A stretch of DNA of 64,000 bases from CATQHL01 sp965242895 (lineage in GTDB: Bacteria > Actinomycetota > Acidimicrobiia > Acidimicrobiales > CATQHL01). Each line of letters starts with the position of its first letter. Position 1 is the first letter of the stretch. The notes beneath the pieces are model-generated. The model was not told the DNA's origin. It worked only from the letters and a program-made list of their open reading frames with translations, and did not search any database. The stretch is taken from assembly GCA_965242895.1 (NCBI GenBank), contig OZ251507.1, positions 2,046,001 through 2,110,000 on the forward strand, in the 5' to 3' direction. Below, piece by piece: positions 50,886 through 59,462 of this stretch. The translations under genes and the position numbers were made by a program.

Positions 50886-53663
50886 ATGTCGATCGTCGGC
50901 AAACTTCTTCGTAGCGGCGAAGGCCGCAAACTCAAGGCCCTGCGGGGTCTGGTTCCGCACATCAACGCCCTGGAACCGAGCGTGCAGGCGCTCTCCGACG
51001 GCGAACTGGCGGCCAAGACGCCGGAGTTCCGCGCCCGCATCGCTAACGGAGAAGACCTCGACGACCTGCTCATAGAGGCTTTCGCAGTGGTGCGCGAGGC
51101 CGCCAAGCGAACCATCGGTCAGCGCCACTACGACGTACAGCTCATGGGCGGCGCCGCCCTGCATCTGGGCTGGGTGGCCGAGATGAAAACCGGCGAGGGC
51201 AAGACCCTGGTCTCCACCCTCCCCGCTTACCTGAACGGGCTTGCCGGCAAGGGAGTCCACATCGTGACGGTCAACGACTACTTGGCGTCCCGCGACTCGG
51301 AGTGGATGGGTCAGATCCACCGCCGGCTGGGTCTGAGCGTGGGTCTAGTGGTGCCAGGAGAGTGGGATCAGCAGGTCAAGAAGGATCAGTACGCCTGCGA
51401 CGTGACATACGGAACCAACAACGAGATGGGTTTCGACTACCTGCGCGACAACATGTCGCTGTCGCTGGACAATCAGGTTCAGCGCGGCCACAACTACTGC
51501 ATCGTGGATGAGATCGACTCCATCCTCGTCGACGAGGCGCGCACGCCCCTGATCATCAGCGGTCGAGTGGCCGACGCCGCCAACACCTACTACAAGTTCG
51601 CTTCGGTGGCGAGACGGCTCGAGCGAGATACTCACTACGAGGTCGACGAAGAGAAAAGGACGGTGGCTCCCACCGAAGAGGGCGTGAGGGTCGTGGAGCA
51701 GACGCTGGGGGTCGAAAACCTCTACGACGTGACCCACGTCGCCCTCGTTCACCACCTCGGTGCGGCGCTACGAGCAAAGGAGCTCTACCACCGCGACAAG
51801 GAGTACATCCTCGACAGCGGCGAGGTGAAGATCGTCGACGAGTTCACTGGCCGCATCCTTGCCGGACGCCGCTGGTCGGACGGACTGCACCAGGCGATCG
51901 AAGCCAAAGAGGGGGTGAAGATCAAGGAGGAGAGTCAGACCCTCGCCACGGTCACCCTCCAGAACTACTTCCGCCTCTACGAGAAACTCGCCGGCATGAC
52001 CGGCACCGCCCAGACCGAGGCCAGCGAGCTCTACGGCACCTACGAGATGCACGTGGTGCCGATTCCTACGCACCTGCCCATGGTTCGCGATGACCGGCCC
52101 GACCTGGTCTTCGGAACTGAAGAGGGCAAGTTCAATGCGATCACCGAAGACATCGCCGAGCGCTGCGAGAAAGGCCAGCCGGTGCTGGTCGGCACGATCT
52201 CCGTGGAGAAGTCGGAGAAGCTCTCCAAGTTCCTGAATCGGCGCGGGGTCGCCCACGAGGTGCTCAACGCCAAACAGCACTTCCGCGAGGCGGAGATCAT
52301 CGCCCAGGCCGGGCGCCTGCACAAGGTGACGGTCGCCACGAATATGGCCGGACGAGGGGTCGACATAATCCTGGGCGGAAACCCCGAGAGCCTGGCCCGA
52401 CAGGATCTCCTAGCCGACGGACGCGACCCCAACAGCGAGGAGTTCGCCAAGCTCTACGAGAAGCTGCTCGAGCGCTACTCCGAGGAGTGCGAGGCCGAGG
52501 GCGAGGTGATCAAGGAACTCGGCGGCCTCTGCGTGGTGGGTACGGAGCGCCACGAGAGCCGCCGGATCGACAACCAGCTGCGTGGGCGCTCCGGGCGCCA
52601 GGGCGATCCAGGCGAGAGCCGCTTCTATCTCTCCCTAGAGGACGAGATGATGCGCATCTTCGCCACAGGGGCCGTGAAATGGGCGATGTCCAGGTCGCTG
52701 CCCGAAGGGGTGCACATCGAGTCGAAGATGATCAGCAAGTCGGTGGAGCGGGCGCAGAACACCGTCGAGCAGCGCAACGCCGAAACCCGCAAGAACGTGC
52801 TGCGCTACGACGAGGTGCTGAACAAGCAGCGCCAGGTCATTTACAAGCGCCGCTCTCAGATACTCGCCGGCGAGACGCTGCGGGAAGACGCCCTCGACTA
52901 CCTGGAATCCTTTACGCATTCGGCCGTGTCCGACCACTGCTCAGAGGGGGAGGAGTGGGACATCCCTGGTCTGCACGCCGCCGCCCTGAATCTCTGGCCG
53001 ACCTCCTTGAGCGAGGACGACCTGAAGTCCGTCCAGAGCGCCGAAGAGATGAGAGAGATGCTCTGCGCCGAGGCTGTCTCCTACTACGAGAACCGTGAAA
53101 AGGAGTTCACTCCCGAGTTGATGCGCGAAGTCGAGCGCCGCCTGATGCTTCAGGTGATCGACTTTCAATGGCGCTCCCACCTCTACGACATGGACTACCT
53201 CAAGGAGGGCATCCACCTGCGGGCGATGGGGCAGAAGAACCCGCTAATCGAATGGCAGAGCGAGGGCTTCGAACTCTTCGGCAAGATGATGGATCGCATC
53301 AAAGAGGACTTCGTGCGGATGATCAACCACTCTCGGATCGACGTGACGCCCGCTGAAGGAGAAGGTTCAGAGGGCGTCCGCAACGTGCAGTATTCGGGTA
53401 ACGCCGCTTCCCCCAACTCGACGCCGCAGCCAGCCGGCGGGCGTGGGGCGGGCGGCGTGGGCGCCGACGGCAGAGGGAACGGAGCCGGGGGCGGGGCTGA
53501 CGGCAGAGGGGCCGGCGGCAGGGGCGCCGGCGGCAGGGGCGGAGCCAGGCCGCAGCCGGCGTCGGTGGGCGCCCGAACCGCTGCGGTCGGCGGGAAGACG
53601 CCTCGGAACGCTCTGTGTCCGTGCAATTCGGGGCGCAAGTTCAAGTACTGCCACGGACGCTGA
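50886..53663 (+). CDS. secA: Protein translocase subunit SecA
   Basis: The ATPase motor of the Sec export pathway. Visible features are M100-K-T-G-E-G-K-T (Walker A), V-D-E-I-D-S-I-L-V-D-E-A-R-T-P-L, M-T-G-T-A-Q-T-E, T-N-M-A-G-R-G-V-D-I, and the R-G-R-S-G-R-Q-G-D-P-G motif. A Gly/Ala-rich linker of about 50 residues precedes the C-terminal zinc motif C-P-C-N-S-G-R-K-F-K-Y-C-H. The 925-residue length fits a canonical SecA1. It lies 24 bases after ftsK. Confidence 0.97.
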   Translation: MSIVGKLLRSGEGRKLKALRGLVPHINALEPSVQALSDGELAAKTPEFRARIANGEDLDDLLIEAFAVVREAAKRTIGQRHYDVQLMGGAALHLGWVAEMKTGEGKTLVSTLPAYLNGLAGKGVHIVTVNDYLASRDSEWMGQIHRRLGLSVGLVVPGEWDQQVKKDQYACDVTYGTNNEMGFDYLRDNMSLSLDNQVQRGHNYCIVDEIDSILVDEARTPLIISGRVADAANTYYKFASVARRLERDTHYEVDEEKRTVAPTEEGVRVVEQTLGVENLYDVTHVALVHHLGAALRAKELYHRDKEYILDSGEVKIVDEFTGRILAGRRWSDGLHQAIEAKEGVKIKEESQTLATVTLQNYFRLYEKLAGMTGTAQTEASELYGTYEMHVVPIPTHLPMVRDDRPDLVFGTEEGKFNAITEDIAERCEKGQPVLVGTISVEKSEKLSKFLNRRGVAHEVLNAKQHFREAEIIAQAGRLHKVTVATNMAGRGVDIILGGNPESLARQDLLADGRDPNSEEFAKLYEKLLERYSEECEAEGEVIKELGGLCVVGTERHESRRIDNQLRGRSGRQGDPGESRFYLSLEDEMMRIFATGAVKWAMSRSLPEGVHIESKMISKSVERAQNTVEQRNAETRKNVLRYDEVLNKQRQVIYKRRSQILAGETLREDALDYLESFTHSAVSDHCSEGEEWDIPGLHAAALNLWPTSLSEDDLKSVQSAEEMREMLCAEAVSYYENREKEFTPELMREVERRLMLQVIDFQWRSHLYDMDYLKEGIHLRAMGQKNPLIEWQSEGFELFGKMMDRIKEDFVRMINHSRIDVTPAEGEGSEGVRNVQYSGNAASPNSTPQPAGGRGAGGVGADGRGNGAGGGADGRGAGGRGAGGRGGARPQPASVGARTAAVGGKTPRNALCPCNSGRKFKYCHGR

Positions 53664-53741
53664 CCCCGTCGTCTTGACCGGCATGACCGGCATGCCCGGC
53701 ATCGGGGTTTGCGAACTTCGCTGAGCGTTTCAATCGTCCCA

Positions 53742-54848
53742 ATGAACGAGACCTACGACGACGAACTGGCCGATCTGCGCCTCCGACTAGAGCAGTCGCA
53801 GCGCTACCTGAAGGTCGAGACCTTGAGAGCACGCCGCGCCGAACTGGAGTCCCAGACGGGCGATCCGGCGCTCTGGGACGATCCGGAGCGCGCCCGCCGC
53901 CTCACCGGCGAACTCGCCTCGGTGAACGACGACCTGAACGCCTTCGAGAGGCTCAGCCGAGACCTTGAAGACGCCGAGACGCTCAGGACGCTGGCTCAGG
54001 AGGAGGAGGACGCCTCGGCTCTGGCGGAGACGGGGGAGGCCGTAGAGGCGCTGACCGAGCGATTTGAGGCCATGGAACTCAGGACGCTCCTGTCCGGCGA
54101 GTACGACGAGCGCGACGCCGTGTGTCAGATCCAGTCGGGGGAGGGCGGCACCGATTCCATGGACTGGGCTTCGATGCTGCTGCGGATGTACAGCCGCTGG
54201 GCGGAGCGCCGCGGCTTCCGGTTCGAGGTGGAGTCCGTCCAGGAAGGAAGCGAGGCCGGGATCACCTCAGCAGAGTTCATCGTCCGCGGGCGTCTCGCCT
54301 ACGGCCTCATGCGCAGCGAGCACGGCATTCACCGCCTGGTTCGCATCTCGCCGTTCAACAAGGAGGGGAAGCGCCACACCGCCTTCAGTTCGCTCAAGGT
54401 CGTGCCCATCTTCCCCGAGGTCGACTCCCAAGTCCAGATCGACGAGAGCGACCTCCGCATCGACACCTACCGCTCCTCCGGCGCTGGCGGCCAGCACGTC
54501 AACGTGACCGATTCAGCGGTGCGCATCACCCACCTGCCGACCGGCATCGTCACTTCTAGCCAGGCGCAGCGCAGCCAGCATCAGAACCGCGAGCGCGCCA
54601 TGCAGATGCTGGCGGCCAAGCTGGTAGACCTCGAACGCCGCAAACGCTCCGAGGAGATGGCCGAGATCGCAGGCTCGGCGCAGCGGATCGGCTTCGGAAG
54701 CCAGATCCGCTCCTACGTGCTGCAGCCTTTCCAACTGGTCAAGGATCTGCGCAGCGACTACTCCACGAGCAACGTCGACGCCGTCCTCGACGGAGACATC
54801 GAAGGCTTCATGACCGCATATCTCCAATGGCAGCGGTCGTTGGTGTAA
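53742..54848 (+). CDS. prfB: Peptide chain release factor 2
   Basis: RF2 recognises UAA/UGA and triggers peptide release. ATG 53742 gives 368 residues, the family length; a TTG at 53709 would add 11. The codon-reading S-P-F motif is in R-I-S-P-F-N-K-E-G-K-R, and the catalytic G249-G-Q motif is in S-S-G-A-G-G-Q-H-V-N. The N-terminus reads straight through, so the programmed +1 frameshift known from many prfB genes is absent. No strong ribosome binding site is seen. It precedes ftsE, the usual order. Confidence 0.95.
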   Translation: MNETYDDELADLRLRLEQSQRYLKVETLRARRAELESQTGDPALWDDPERARRLTGELASVNDDLNAFERLSRDLEDAETLRTLAQEEEDASALAETGEAVEALTERFEAMELRTLLSGEYDERDAVCQIQSGEGGTDSMDWASMLLRMYSRWAERRGFRFEVESVQEGSEAGITSAEFIVRGRLAYGLMRSEHGIHRLVRISPFNKEGKRHTAFSSLKVVPIFPEVDSQVQIDESDLRIDTYRSSGAGGQHVNVTDSAVRITHLPTGIVTSSQAQRSQHQNRERAMQMLAAKLVDLERRKRSEEMAEIAGSAQRIGFGSQIRSYVLQPFQLVKDLRSDYSTSNVDAVLDGDIEGFMTAYLQWQRSLV

Positions 54849-54905
54849 TCTAGGGCTCGTCGAGCGAGCTGAAAAGCTAAGGGCTCCGTTCGGCGCCTGA
54901 TTCTT

Positions 54906-55583
54906 ATGATCGAACTTGACGGCGTTACCAAGATATATAAGGGCGAAGTTCTCGCCCTTTACAACATCTCCTTTGCAGTCGCAAAAGGTGACTTCGTCTT
55001 CCTCGTCGGCCCTTCCGGTTCGGGGAAGTCCACGATGCTGAAGCTCCTGCATCGACAGGAAAAAGCCGACCACGGCAAGATCTGGGTGGCAGGGCGCGAG
55101 ATCGGCTCGCTCCCCAAGTCGAAAGTCCCCAGGCTGCGCCGCATCGTGGGCTGCATCTTCCAGGACTACAAACTGCTGCCCAACAAGACCGTCCTCGAGA
55201 ACGTGGCCTTCGCCCTGGAGGTGACCGGCAGCCATCGAAGCGAGGTGGCCGAGAAAGTCCATCCCCTGTTGGAACTGGTGGGGCTCTCCAGGAAAACTCA
55301 CAGCTATCCCAACGAACTCTCCGGGGGCGAGCAGCAGCGGGTCTCGATCGCACGGGCGTTCGTGAACCGCCCCCCCATCCTCCTAGCCGACGAGCCCACC
55401 GGCAACCTCGACCCCGAAACCTCGCTCGGGATCATGCGCATCCTCAGCCAGATCAACAAGCGCGGCACCACCATCGTCATGGCCACCCACGACAGAGGCT
55501 TGGTCGACAACGCTCGTCGGAGGGTTCTCAGGCTGGACAAGGGAAAGATGGTGCAGGACCAAGCCCAGGGGCAGTATCACTGA
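54906..55583 (+). CDS. ftsE: Cell division ATP-binding protein FtsE
   Basis: ABC-type ATPase that with FtsX activates peptidoglycan hydrolases at the septum. G-P-S-G-S-G-K-S-T (Walker A), L-S-G-G-E-Q-Q-R-V (signature) and I-L-L-A-D-E-P-T-G-N-L-D (Walker B) are complete, with the switch histidine in M-A-T-H-D. The 225-residue length is normal. FtsX follows six bases later. Confidence 0.96.
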   Translation: MIELDGVTKIYKGEVLALYNISFAVAKGDFVFLVGPSGSGKSTMLKLLHRQEKADHGKIWVAGREIGSLPKSKVPRLRRIVGCIFQDYKLLPNKTVLENVAFALEVTGSHRSEVAEKVHPLLELVGLSRKTHSYPNELSGGEQQRVSIARAFVNRPPILLADEPTGNLDPETSLGIMRILSQINKRGTTIVMATHDRGLVDNARRRVLRLDKGKMVQDQAQGQYH

Positions 55584-55589
55584 CCGCTC

Positions 55590-56483
55590 ATGGTGTTTTC
55601 GCCCGGGTACTTATTCCGAGAGACGCGTAACAACCTCCGCTGGAACATCACACTGGTGCTGGCCACGGTCGTGGCGGTGTGGGTCTCGCTCACGCTTTTC
55701 GGCGCCTCTCTCATCATCCGCCAGGGGGTTCAGCAGGCGACGCAGCGCTGGCAGGGGGGCATCGAGTTCATCGTCTTCATGAACGCCGACGCCACGCCCG
55801 ACCAGATGACGTCCTTGGAGACGTCCCTGCGGGACAATCCCGAGGTGGAGGGCTGGGACTTTTTCGACAAGGAGGCGGCGTTCAACGAGTTTGTGGAAGC
55901 CTTCTCCGACCAGCCGGAGCTGATCGATTCGGTGACCAAGGAGGATCTGCCCCCCTCCTTCCGTGTGCGGCCCGCCATCGGGGACGCCGACGCAATCCAG
56001 AGCCTGGCGGAATCGTTCGAGAATTATCCAGGCGTCCGCCAGATCACCCTGCCGCTTGGGGTCATCCGCACTCTTCAGGAGAGCACTCAGCAGATCAGCG
56101 TTTTTGTGCTGATCCTGTCGGTCGTGGTGTTGGTGGCTGCCCTGATGCTGATCGCCAACACGATCCGTACCGCCATCTTCGCCCGCCGCCAGGACATCGA
56201 GGTGATGAAGCTGGTGGGCGCCTCCAACTGGTACATCCGGCTGCCGTTCATGACCGAGGGCGTCGTGCAGGGACTGCTAGGCGGTCTGCTGGCCGTTCCC
56301 ATGCTGTTCCTGATGAACAGGCTGCTGGCCGGTTTCGTGCAGGAGGACTTCCTTCAGCTGCTTCGTTCCCTGGTGCTGGAGTCCTCGTCGGTCTGGGGGA
56401 TTTCGTTCCTGGTGATGGGGATAGGCGCAGGGATGGGGGCTCTGGCGTCGCTCTTCGCAGCAGGACGCTTCCTCGACGTCTAG
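55590..56483 (+). CDS. ftsX: Cell division protein FtsX
   Basis: Membrane partner of FtsE. The 297-residue product has the expected layout: a cytoplasmic start, TM1 around residues 20-42, an extracellular loop (about 45-165) that would contact a hydrolase, then three TM helices around 170-295. The Y-L-F-R-E-T-R-N-N-L-R start and M-K-L-V-G-A-S-N-W-Y-I-R segment after TM2 are characteristic. In many actinobacteria smpB follows; here a terminator-like structure and an unrelated gene do. Confidence 0.94.
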   Translation: MVFSPGYLFRETRNNLRWNITLVLATVVAVWVSLTLFGASLIIRQGVQQATQRWQGGIEFIVFMNADATPDQMTSLETSLRDNPEVEGWDFFDKEAAFNEFVEAFSDQPELIDSVTKEDLPPSFRVRPAIGDADAIQSLAESFENYPGVRQITLPLGVIRTLQESTQQISVFVLILSVVVLVAALMLIANTIRTAIFARRQDIEVMKLVGASNWYIRLPFMTEGVVQGLLGGLLAVPMLFLMNRLLAGFVQEDFLQLLRSLVLESSSVWGISFLVMGIGAGMGALASLFAAGRFLDV

Positions 56484-56605
56484 GGGAGGAGGGCCGGGGG
56501 GCGGCGAGCCGGCGGGGGGTGGCGGGGCGCCATCCGTTGTTTCCCGAATGTCTCCCGACCTCCGTATAAGTCCGGTGGTGACTCAGTTAGCTTCCTCGAC
56601 GTCTA
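56467..56605 (+). repeat. 16-bp direct repeat of the ftsX end
   Basis: GCTTCCTCGACGTCTA, covering the last ftsX codons and most of the stop, occurs at 56467-56482 and again at 56590-56605. Both copies lead into G-rich purine sequence with several GGGGGG runs. The stretch between has no supported gene. Confidence 0.8.
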
Positions 56606-56615
56606 AGGAGGCGGC

Positions 56616-56665
56616 GGGGGGCGGGAGATCGGCCGCCCGGTCGCCCCCCGGGTTATTCTGTTTTT
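56616..56665 (+). terminator. Probable intrinsic terminator after ftsEX
   Basis: GGGGGGCG (56616-56623) can pair with CGCCCCCC (56642-56649); alternatively CCCGG (56636-56640) pairs with CCGGG (56648-56652). TTATTCTGTTTTT follows, ending in T5 at 56661-56665. Position after the prfB-ftsEX genes and before a gene with its own strong ribosome binding site fits a terminator. Confidence 0.6.
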
Positions 56666-56698
56666 AAGTAGATCGTTCGATTGACGGGAGGACTTCCC

Positions 56699-57787
56699 AT
56701 GGGTCAAGTAGTACAAGGCGTGATTGCCAGAAGCAAAGGCGCTCCGGTCGAAGTCGTGTCGGTGCACGTGCCCGACCCCGGGCCGGGGGAGGTTCTGGTG
56801 AAAATCCAGGCGTGCGGGGTCTGCCACACCGACCTCCACTATCGAGAGGGAGCTATCAGCCCCGATTTCCCCTTCCTGCTAGGACACGAGGCTGCCGGCG
56901 TCGTCGACGCCGTGGGTCCCGACGTGGACTCGGTCGCCCTCGGCGATTTCGTCATCCTGAACTGGCGGGCGGTCTGTGGGCGCTGCCGAGCCTGCGACCG
57001 CGGCCAGCCCCAGATCTGTTTCGACACGCACAACGCATCCGGCAAGATGACTCTCGAGGACGGCGCCGAGCTTTCCCCCGCCCTAGGCATCGGAGCCTTC
57101 ATGGAGAAGACCTTGGTGGCGGCCGGTCAAGCCACCAAAGTTTCGCCTGAGGCTCGCCCCGAGGCGGCTGGGCTGTTGGGCTGCGGCGTAATGGCTGGCC
57201 TGGGTGCGGCCATGAACACCGGAGGCGTAGGCCGCGGCGATTCCGTGGCCGTGATCGGCTGCGGAGGAGTGGGCGACGCCGCCATAGAGGGCTCTCGTCT
57301 GGCAGGGGCCACCACGATCATCGCCGTGGACATCGACGACCGGAAGCTGAACTGGGCAAAGCAGTTCGGCGCCACCCACACCGTGAACGCCCTAGAAGAA
57401 GACCCCATAGAACGCATCCGCGAGTTCACGGGCGGTCACGGCGCCAACGTGGTGGTGGACGCCGTGGGTCTGCAGGAAACCTACCGACAGGCCTTCTTCG
57501 CCCGTGACCTGGCCGGCACGGTCGTGCTGGTAGGCGTCCCGCCCCTCGACGTGAACCTGGAGCTGCCCTTCATAGAAGTTTTCGGGCGCGGCGGCGCGCT
57601 CAAGACCTCCTGGTACGGCGACTGCCTGCCCAGCCGTGATTTCCCCATGCTCATCGACCTTTACCTGCAGGGTCGGCTGAACCTAGACGGCTTCGTGAGC
57701 GAGACCATCTCCATAGAAGAGGTAGAGGAGGCGTTCGCCAAAATGGAGCGAGGCGAAGTCCTCCGCTCCGTAGTGGTAATGGACTAA
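56699..57787 (+). CDS. S-(hydroxymethyl)mycothiol dehydrogenase (mycothiol-dependent formaldehyde dehydrogenase)
   Basis: A zinc-dependent medium-chain dehydrogenase, 362 residues, that oxidises the formaldehyde-mycothiol adduct. ATG 56699 has GGGAGGA (56686-56692) six bases upstream. Visible are C39-G-V-C42-H-T-D-L (catalytic zinc), L-L-G-H-E-A-A-G, the structural-zinc cysteines in C-G-R-C-R-A-C and P-Q-I-C, and the nucleotide-binding G-C-G-G-V-G-D-A-A. The stretches V-I-L-N-W-R-A-V-C-G, L-L-G-C-G-V-M-A-G, and K-T-S-W-Y-G-D-C-L-P-S closely resemble the actinobacterial mycothiol enzyme as I recall it. A general alcohol dehydrogenase is the alternative. Confidence 0.87.
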   Translation: MGQVVQGVIARSKGAPVEVVSVHVPDPGPGEVLVKIQACGVCHTDLHYREGAISPDFPFLLGHEAAGVVDAVGPDVDSVALGDFVILNWRAVCGRCRACDRGQPQICFDTHNASGKMTLEDGAELSPALGIGAFMEKTLVAAGQATKVSPEARPEAAGLLGCGVMAGLGAAMNTGGVGRGDSVAVIGCGGVGDAAIEGSRLAGATTIIAVDIDDRKLNWAKQFGATHTVNALEEDPIERIREFTGGHGANVVVDAVGLQETYRQAFFARDLAGTVVLVGVPPLDVNLELPFIEVFGRGGALKTSWYGDCLPSRDFPMLIDLYLQGRLNLDGFVSETISIEEVEEAFAKMERGEVLRSVVVMD

Positions 57788-58150
57788 GTCTGAGGGGGGC
57801 ACCGCCTAGGCGGTGCCCGTTCACCTCTAGGTCGGACCCGGAGCGGCCAACTCCGGCCGGGTGACGCGTTCTGGCAGCCCCAACGGGAATCGCAGTTCGT
57901 GCTATGAGCAAGGCCAATGCCGCAAGACGACAGAAGACAGCGAGCAGGAACACGACAGGAAGATTGTTGACAATTGTTGGCAGCAGTTCCGTTCGCAGGC
58001 TATGACAACACAACTCATGGATGTCTTAGGCAGGGACTATGTTCTGAGGCTGTCAATGGTGTTATTGACAGAATGAAGGCAATCCTTAGAAAGTCCCAAA
58101 CCCCCTTTACATAATGCTGAAACGATAAACAAACTGCAGAAAACAACCTA
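57788..58150 (+). other. Boundary region: GC-rich core to AT-rich island
   Basis: This 363-base gap contains a palindromic hairpin (57797-57818) and then a marked fall in GC content. TGTCAAT (58051-58057) and ATTGACA (58064-58070) form an inverted repeat with a six-base spacer, a possible operator for the following lipoprotein gene. A 71-codon open frame (57861-58076) shows no recognisable features and is not accepted as a gene. Confidence 0.45.
57797..57818 (+). terminator. Perfect palindrome downstream of the dehydrogenase
   Basis: GGGCACCG and CGGTGCCC flank CCTAGG, giving a 22-base perfect palindrome 10 bases after the stop. No T-run follows, so it is a hairpin terminator only by position; a transcript-end stabilising structure is equally possible. 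Confidence 0.5.
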
Positions 58151-58765
58151 ATGAAAACAACCGGAATACTCATCCTAATCTTAATCTTAATGCTTGCTTC
58201 AAGTTGTAGTTGGTTAACTGAACAGCAAGCATCCGAAACCTCAACGGAAGATTATTCAACAACTGAACCAACAGTAGCAGTAGCAGCAGCAACAACAACA
58301 ACTACTGAACCAACTACTACTGAACCAACAACAACTATTTTTATTCCTACTACCCAAAGGCGATCGTTTCTTTGCGAAGAATTGCTTTCACTAGATTATG
58401 TTTATTCGGTATTTCACGAAACAGGGGAATGGCCTGAAGAAAACGCTTATATATCCGAATGTTTAGGAAGTGATGGGAATACTTATCACGGAGGATTTCC
58501 TAAAAGTCTGTTACCGGCTTGTAGTTCTAATTCGGAAATGCCTACGCCTAATGTTGGTAGTTGGTATATAAAATGCCGCAAGGATTACGATTGGTTGATA
58601 TTCGCTTCCGGTACGATAACCGCTAATCTTCCCCCTTACAGTTTGATAGATTTACCCTATAATGCTCGTTGTTATATCAACAAAGCAGGGGTTGCGAATG
58701 ATTGGGAGGAAGTTGCTTGCACAAGGTTGGGGGATGAAATCCGTCATTTACAATATGCTAATTGA
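58151..58765 (+). CDS. Small Thr-rich lipoprotein of unknown function
   Basis: A 204-residue product with a signal peptide (hydrophobic I-L-I-L-I-L-M-L) and lipobox A-S-S-C19. A Thr/Glu/Pro stalk (T-T-T-E-P-T-T-T repeats, about residues 50-70) leads to a ~130-residue domain containing six cysteines that I do not recognise. The stalk design parallels the RCC1 lipoproteins, but the gene is far more AT-rich than the core, which suggests transfer. No ribosome binding site is obvious. Confidence 0.7.
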   Translation: MKTTGILILILILMLASSCSWLTEQQASETSTEDYSTTEPTVAVAAATTTTTEPTTTEPTTTIFIPTTQRRSFLCEELLSLDYVYSVFHETGEWPEENAYISECLGSDGNTYHGGFPKSLLPACSSNSEMPTPNVGSWYIKCRKDYDWLIFASGTITANLPPYSLIDLPYNARCYINKAGVANDWEEVACTRLGDEIRHLQYAN

Positions 58766-58799
58766 TTATTCGCCAATTCTAATAGAAAGGAAACAACTA

Positions 58800-58979
58800 A
58801 TGGTATTCAACAGCGACCCCCAGCAACATATTCCGAAACCCCCCAGGAAGCCGAAAGCTTCAGCCGTCGGTAAATCCTTGCGCTCCTTAGAGGCCGAACT
58901 CAAGCTAGCACGTTCGCAGTTCCGCTCAGCCATCTCCACCAAGAAGTTCGAGTTCTCTAAGACGGAAAAAGGGTTTTAA
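58800..58979 (+). CDS. Small protein of unknown function (59 aa)
   Basis: ATG 58800 follows AAGGA by about eight bases and encodes a 59-residue basic, Lys/Arg/Ser-rich protein. Its middle part, S-L-R-S-L-E-A-E-L-K-L-A-R-S-Q, looks helical. Its stop is immediately followed by the ATG of the nuclease gene, so the two are probably co-translated. It may be a small partner or regulator of the nuclease; this is inference from position. GC content rises within this short gene compared with its neighbours. Confidence 0.55.
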   Translation: MVFNSDPQQHIPKPPRKPKASAVGKSLRSLEAELKLARSQFRSAISTKKFEFSKTEKGF

Positions 58980-59450
58980 ATGGTTGCATCAACAGGTGGT
59001 TCAACCGCAAATATGACTGGCAGATCCTTAGAGGATTTTGTTCAGCGTTTTATTGAAAATCAGGGATATGAAGAGAACAAGTCAAAGGATTTCTTAAGCG
59101 AACTGCCGAATTTGACCAATAAAGCTTACGCAAAGCAAGTTCTCATTGGGAAGAACATCTACAATAGAGATCGGAAAGTTGATTTCATTCTGTACCACCC
59201 AGAGATTTGGAAAAGTGGTCTGGTAATAGAATGTAAATGGCAGGCCAGTCCCGGTTCTGTAGAGGAAAAATATCCGTTCCTAGTAGCCAACATTAAGTTA
59301 TCCAAACTACCAACCATAATAGTGTTAGACGGTGAGGGCTATACAAAAGGCGCCAAGGACTGGATCCAAAACCAGGCAACAAGCAGCTATCTCCAACATG
59401 TCTTCACCCTAGGAGAATTCCAAAGATTTGCAGCCAGAGGCGGAATATAA
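58980..59450 (+). CDS. PD-(D/E)XK family nuclease, probable restriction endonuclease
   Basis: A 156-residue protein with the catalytic pattern K-V-D68-F-I-L and L-V-I-E84-C-K86-W-Q, the D...ExK core of the PD-(D/E)XK fold. The N-terminal helix (S-L-E-D-F-V-Q-R-F-I-E-N-Q-G-Y) and E-E-K-Y-P-F-L-V-A-N-I after the core fit small restriction-type nucleases. A Dam-type methylase lies 1 kb away on the other strand, which makes a restriction-modification pair plausible. It starts directly after the 59-residue gene. Target sequence unknown. Confidence 0.78.
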   Translation: MVASTGGSTANMTGRSLEDFVQRFIENQGYEENKSKDFLSELPNLTNKAYAKQVLIGKNIYNRDRKVDFILYHPEIWKSGLVIECKWQASPGSVEEKYPFLVANIKLSKLPTIIVLDGEGYTKGAKDWIQNQATSSYLQHVFTLGEFQRFAARGGI

Positions 59451-59462
59451 TCCAATATTCAG

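Noticed and set aside
53700..53830. Programmed frameshift in prfB
   Set aside because: The reading frame is continuous from ATG 53742 through the whole N-terminal domain, with no early in-frame stop.
57861..58076. 71-codon frame between the dehydrogenase and the lipoprotein gene
   Set aside because: No domain, no binding site, and composition changes within it; more likely spacer.
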